DNA from: Defluviitaleaceae bacterium
GTDB taxonomy: Bacteria; Bacillota_A; Clostridia; Lachnospirales; WQUN01
Reading direction: 5' to 3'
DNA: 6,245 nucleotides
Assembly (NCBI GenBank): GCA_009779525.1
Contig: WREB01000075.1
Coordinates: 1 to 6,245, forward strand
The notes beneath the pieces were generated by a model, which saw only the letters and a program-made list of their open reading frames with translations, made no database searches and was not told the DNA's origin. The position numbers and the translations under genes were made by a program. This document shows positions 4,748 through 6,245 of the stretch, one piece after another (within the stretch, counting starts at the first letter, position 1; each line of letters begins with the position of its first letter).

Positions 4748-6245
4748 CGGCGACGGATTATTTTTTAGGGGTCGACGACGGCGGCACGATGGTCAAGGCC
4801 GTAGTGTTCGACGAATGCGGCAACGAAGCGGGCGGCGCCTCGCGCGAGCTCGAGATGGAGACGCCCGGGCCGGGCTTCACCGAGCGGTGCATGGACTACC
4901 TTTGGGCGGAAACGGCGGCGACGATACGCGAAGCCGTCGGGGCGTCGGGGATCGACCCGAAACAGATAAAGGGTGTCGCCTGCACGGGCCACGGCAAGGG
5001 CCTCTACCTTTGGGGCAAAAACGGAAGGCCCGTCCGAAACGGAATCGTCTCGACCGACAGCCGCGCTTGGGAGTATCCAAAACGCTGGAAGGCCGACGGG
5101 ACCGCCGACCGCGTCTTTGAAAAAACCTACCAGACGATACTCGCTTCGCAGCCGGTTTCGCTGCTGCGCTGGCTCAAGGACAACGAACCCGCGGCGCTTC
5201 GCGGCGCGCGGTGGATATTCGAGTGCAAGGATTACGTCAGGTTCATGTTGACCGGCGAGGCGTACGCGGAGGTAACCGACTATTCGGGGTCGAACCTATT
5301 AAACTTGCGCGACCGCCGGTTTGACGCGGAGCTGCTTGCCGAATACGGCCTTGAAGATTTGCTTCACGCGCTGCCCCCGCTTAAAAACTCGTCCGAGGCG
5401 TGCGGGCGCGTGACGAAGGAAGCGGCGTTGCTAACGGGGTTGACGGAGGGCTGCGCCGTGGCGGGAGGCATGTTCGACATCGACGCGTGCGCGGTGGCCA
5501 TGGACATAACGAGCGAGGAAAACATCGCGGTTATCGCCGGAACCTGGAGCATCAACGAATACATATCCAAGACGCCCGTGCTGGATAAAAGCGTGATGAT
5601 GAACTCGCTTTACGCGATCGACGGGTATTATCTTATCGAGGAATGCAGCCCGACGTCTGCCGGCAACTTCAAGTGGTTCGCCGACATGTTTTTGGAAAGC
5701 GAAAAAGCCGAGGCGGCGCGAAAAAGTAAAAACTTCTACGCCCACCTCGACTCGCTGGCGCAGTCGACCCCGCCGTGCGGAACCGATATTTTCTTTCTTC
5801 CGCACATATACGGCTCGAACTATAACCCGCAGGCGAAGGCGGCGATCATCGGCCTCGACGGGAGCCAAACGCGCCCGCAGATCGTGCGCGCGGCGCTGGA
5901 GGGCGTCGCGTACTGCCACCGCGTGCACATAGACAGGCTGCTTGCCAACCGCCGGTCGACCAAGGCGATCAGGCTCGCCGGCGGCGCCGCGAAGTCCGGG
6001 GTCTGGGCGAAAATATTCGCGGACGCAACCGGAATACCGATCGAGCGCGTCGACGCGGACGAGCTCGGCACGCTCGGCTCGGCGATGGCGGCGGCGGTCG
6101 CGTCCGGCAAGTACGCGAATCTTGCCGAGGCGGCGAAAAGGATGGTTAAGATAAAGGACAGAACCGAACCCGACCCGGCGCTTACGGCGTTATATAATAT
6201 GAAGTTTCAAAAATACAAACGGTTCGCCGAGGCGCTCGACCCGCT
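4744..6245 (+). CDS. lyxK: L-xylulose kinase-like FGGY carbohydrate kinase (partial, nearly complete)
   Basis: ATP-dependent phosphorylation of L-xylulose to L-xylulose 5-phosphate (EC 2.7.1.53), cytosolic, is the likely reaction; related 3-keto-L-gulonate may also be used, as with E. coli LyxK. The frame is open for 500 codons from GTG 4744 to the right edge; LyxK is 498 residues, so only the very end is missing. Seen: the N-terminal phosphate-binding motif GVDDGGTMVKA (9-19), TGHGKGLYLW (81-90), STDSRAWE (103-110), PVSLLRWLK (137-145), GGMFDIDA (241-248) with catalytic-type Asp245, AGTWSINEY (265-273), FFLPHIYGSN (350-359), and the C-terminal ATP-site LAGGAAKSGVWAKIFADATG (411-430). These follow E. 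coli LyxK closely (GKGLFL, PVSLLRWLKEHEP, FFLPFLYGSN), closer than generic xylulokinase. The gene overlaps ulaE by 4 nt. Other pentulose or hexulose substrates cannot be excluded. Confidence 0.9.
   Translation, partial: MTATDYFLGVDDGGTMVKAVVFDECGNEAGGASRELEMETPGPGFTERCMDYLWAETAATIREAVGASGIDPKQIKGVACTGHGKGLYLWGKNGRPVRNGIVSTDSRAWEYPKRWKADGTADRVFEKTYQTILASQPVSLLRWLKDNEPAALRGARWIFECKDYVRFMLTGEAYAEVTDYSGSNLLNLRDRRFDAELLAEYGLEDLLHALPPLKNSSEACGRVTKEAALLTGLTEGCAVAGGMFDIDACAVAMDITSEENIAVIAGTWSINEYISKTPVLDKSVMMNSLYAIDGYYLIEECSPTSAGNFKWFADMFLESEKAEAARKSKNFYAHLDSLAQSTPPCGTDIFFLPHIYGSNYNPQAKAAIIGLDGSQTRPQIVRAALEGVAYCHRVHIDRLLANRRSTKAIRLAGGAAKSGVWAKIFADATGIPIERVDADELGTLGSAMAAAVASGKYANLAEAAKRMVKIKDRTEPDPALTALYNMKFQKYKRFAEALDP

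Noticed and set aside
5431..5928. A 165-codon minus-strand frame opposite the kinase
   Set aside because: The plus-strand kinase is intact and conserved across this span; the opposite frame has a biased, low-complexity composition.

Overview
The window is a compact, all-coding stretch of bacterial DNA with two divergent operons facing away from a short control region near 3739-3820. It is fairly GC-rich by eye (not counted). Genes are spaced by a few bases or overlap, and starts are preceded by strong Shine-Dalgarno (SD) sequences. This is clearly bacterial. The mix of Gfo/Idh/MocA oxidoreductase, sugar-isomerase-like TIM barrel and URO-D superfamily protein is common in carbohydrate-degrading anaerobes such as clostridial or lentisphaeral gut lineages, but nothing here fixes the taxon.

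The leftward operon (minus strand) reads: URO-D superfamily protein (3738-2632), proA, gamma-glutamyl phosphate reductase (2611-1370), sugar phosphate isomerase/epimerase-like protein (1362-598), and a Gfo/Idh/MocA oxidoreductase (from 583, cut off by the left edge after 194 codons). Gaps are 20, 7 and 14 nt, so a single transcript is likely. The URO-D, isomerase and oxidoreductase members look like a small catabolic module of unknown substrate. proA is a proline-biosynthesis gene without its usual partner proB in view.

The rightward operon (plus strand) reads: ulaE-type L-ribulose-5-phosphate 3-epimerase (about 3821-4747), then a lyxK-type L-xylulose kinase (GTG at 4744, cut off by the right edge after 500 codons). 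They overlap by 4 nt (GTGA). Together they would convert L-xylulose to L-xylulose 5-phosphate and then L-ribulose 5-phosphate, the same pairing as lyxK and sgbU in the E. coli yia operon. The 4-epimerase that would deliver D-xylulose 5-phosphate, any transporter and any regulator lie outside the window.

The most striking non-coding signal is the control region. A 13-bp near-palindrome, TGCTATAATATCA (3772-3784), holds an extended -10 promoter element on each strand, with the two hexamers overlapping by 5 bp. One polymerase site may therefore serve both operons. A GC hairpin sits over the best-supported ulaE start codon. No RNA genes, insertion sequences, CRISPR arrays or terminators were seen, and no gene-free stretch exceeds 100 bases.
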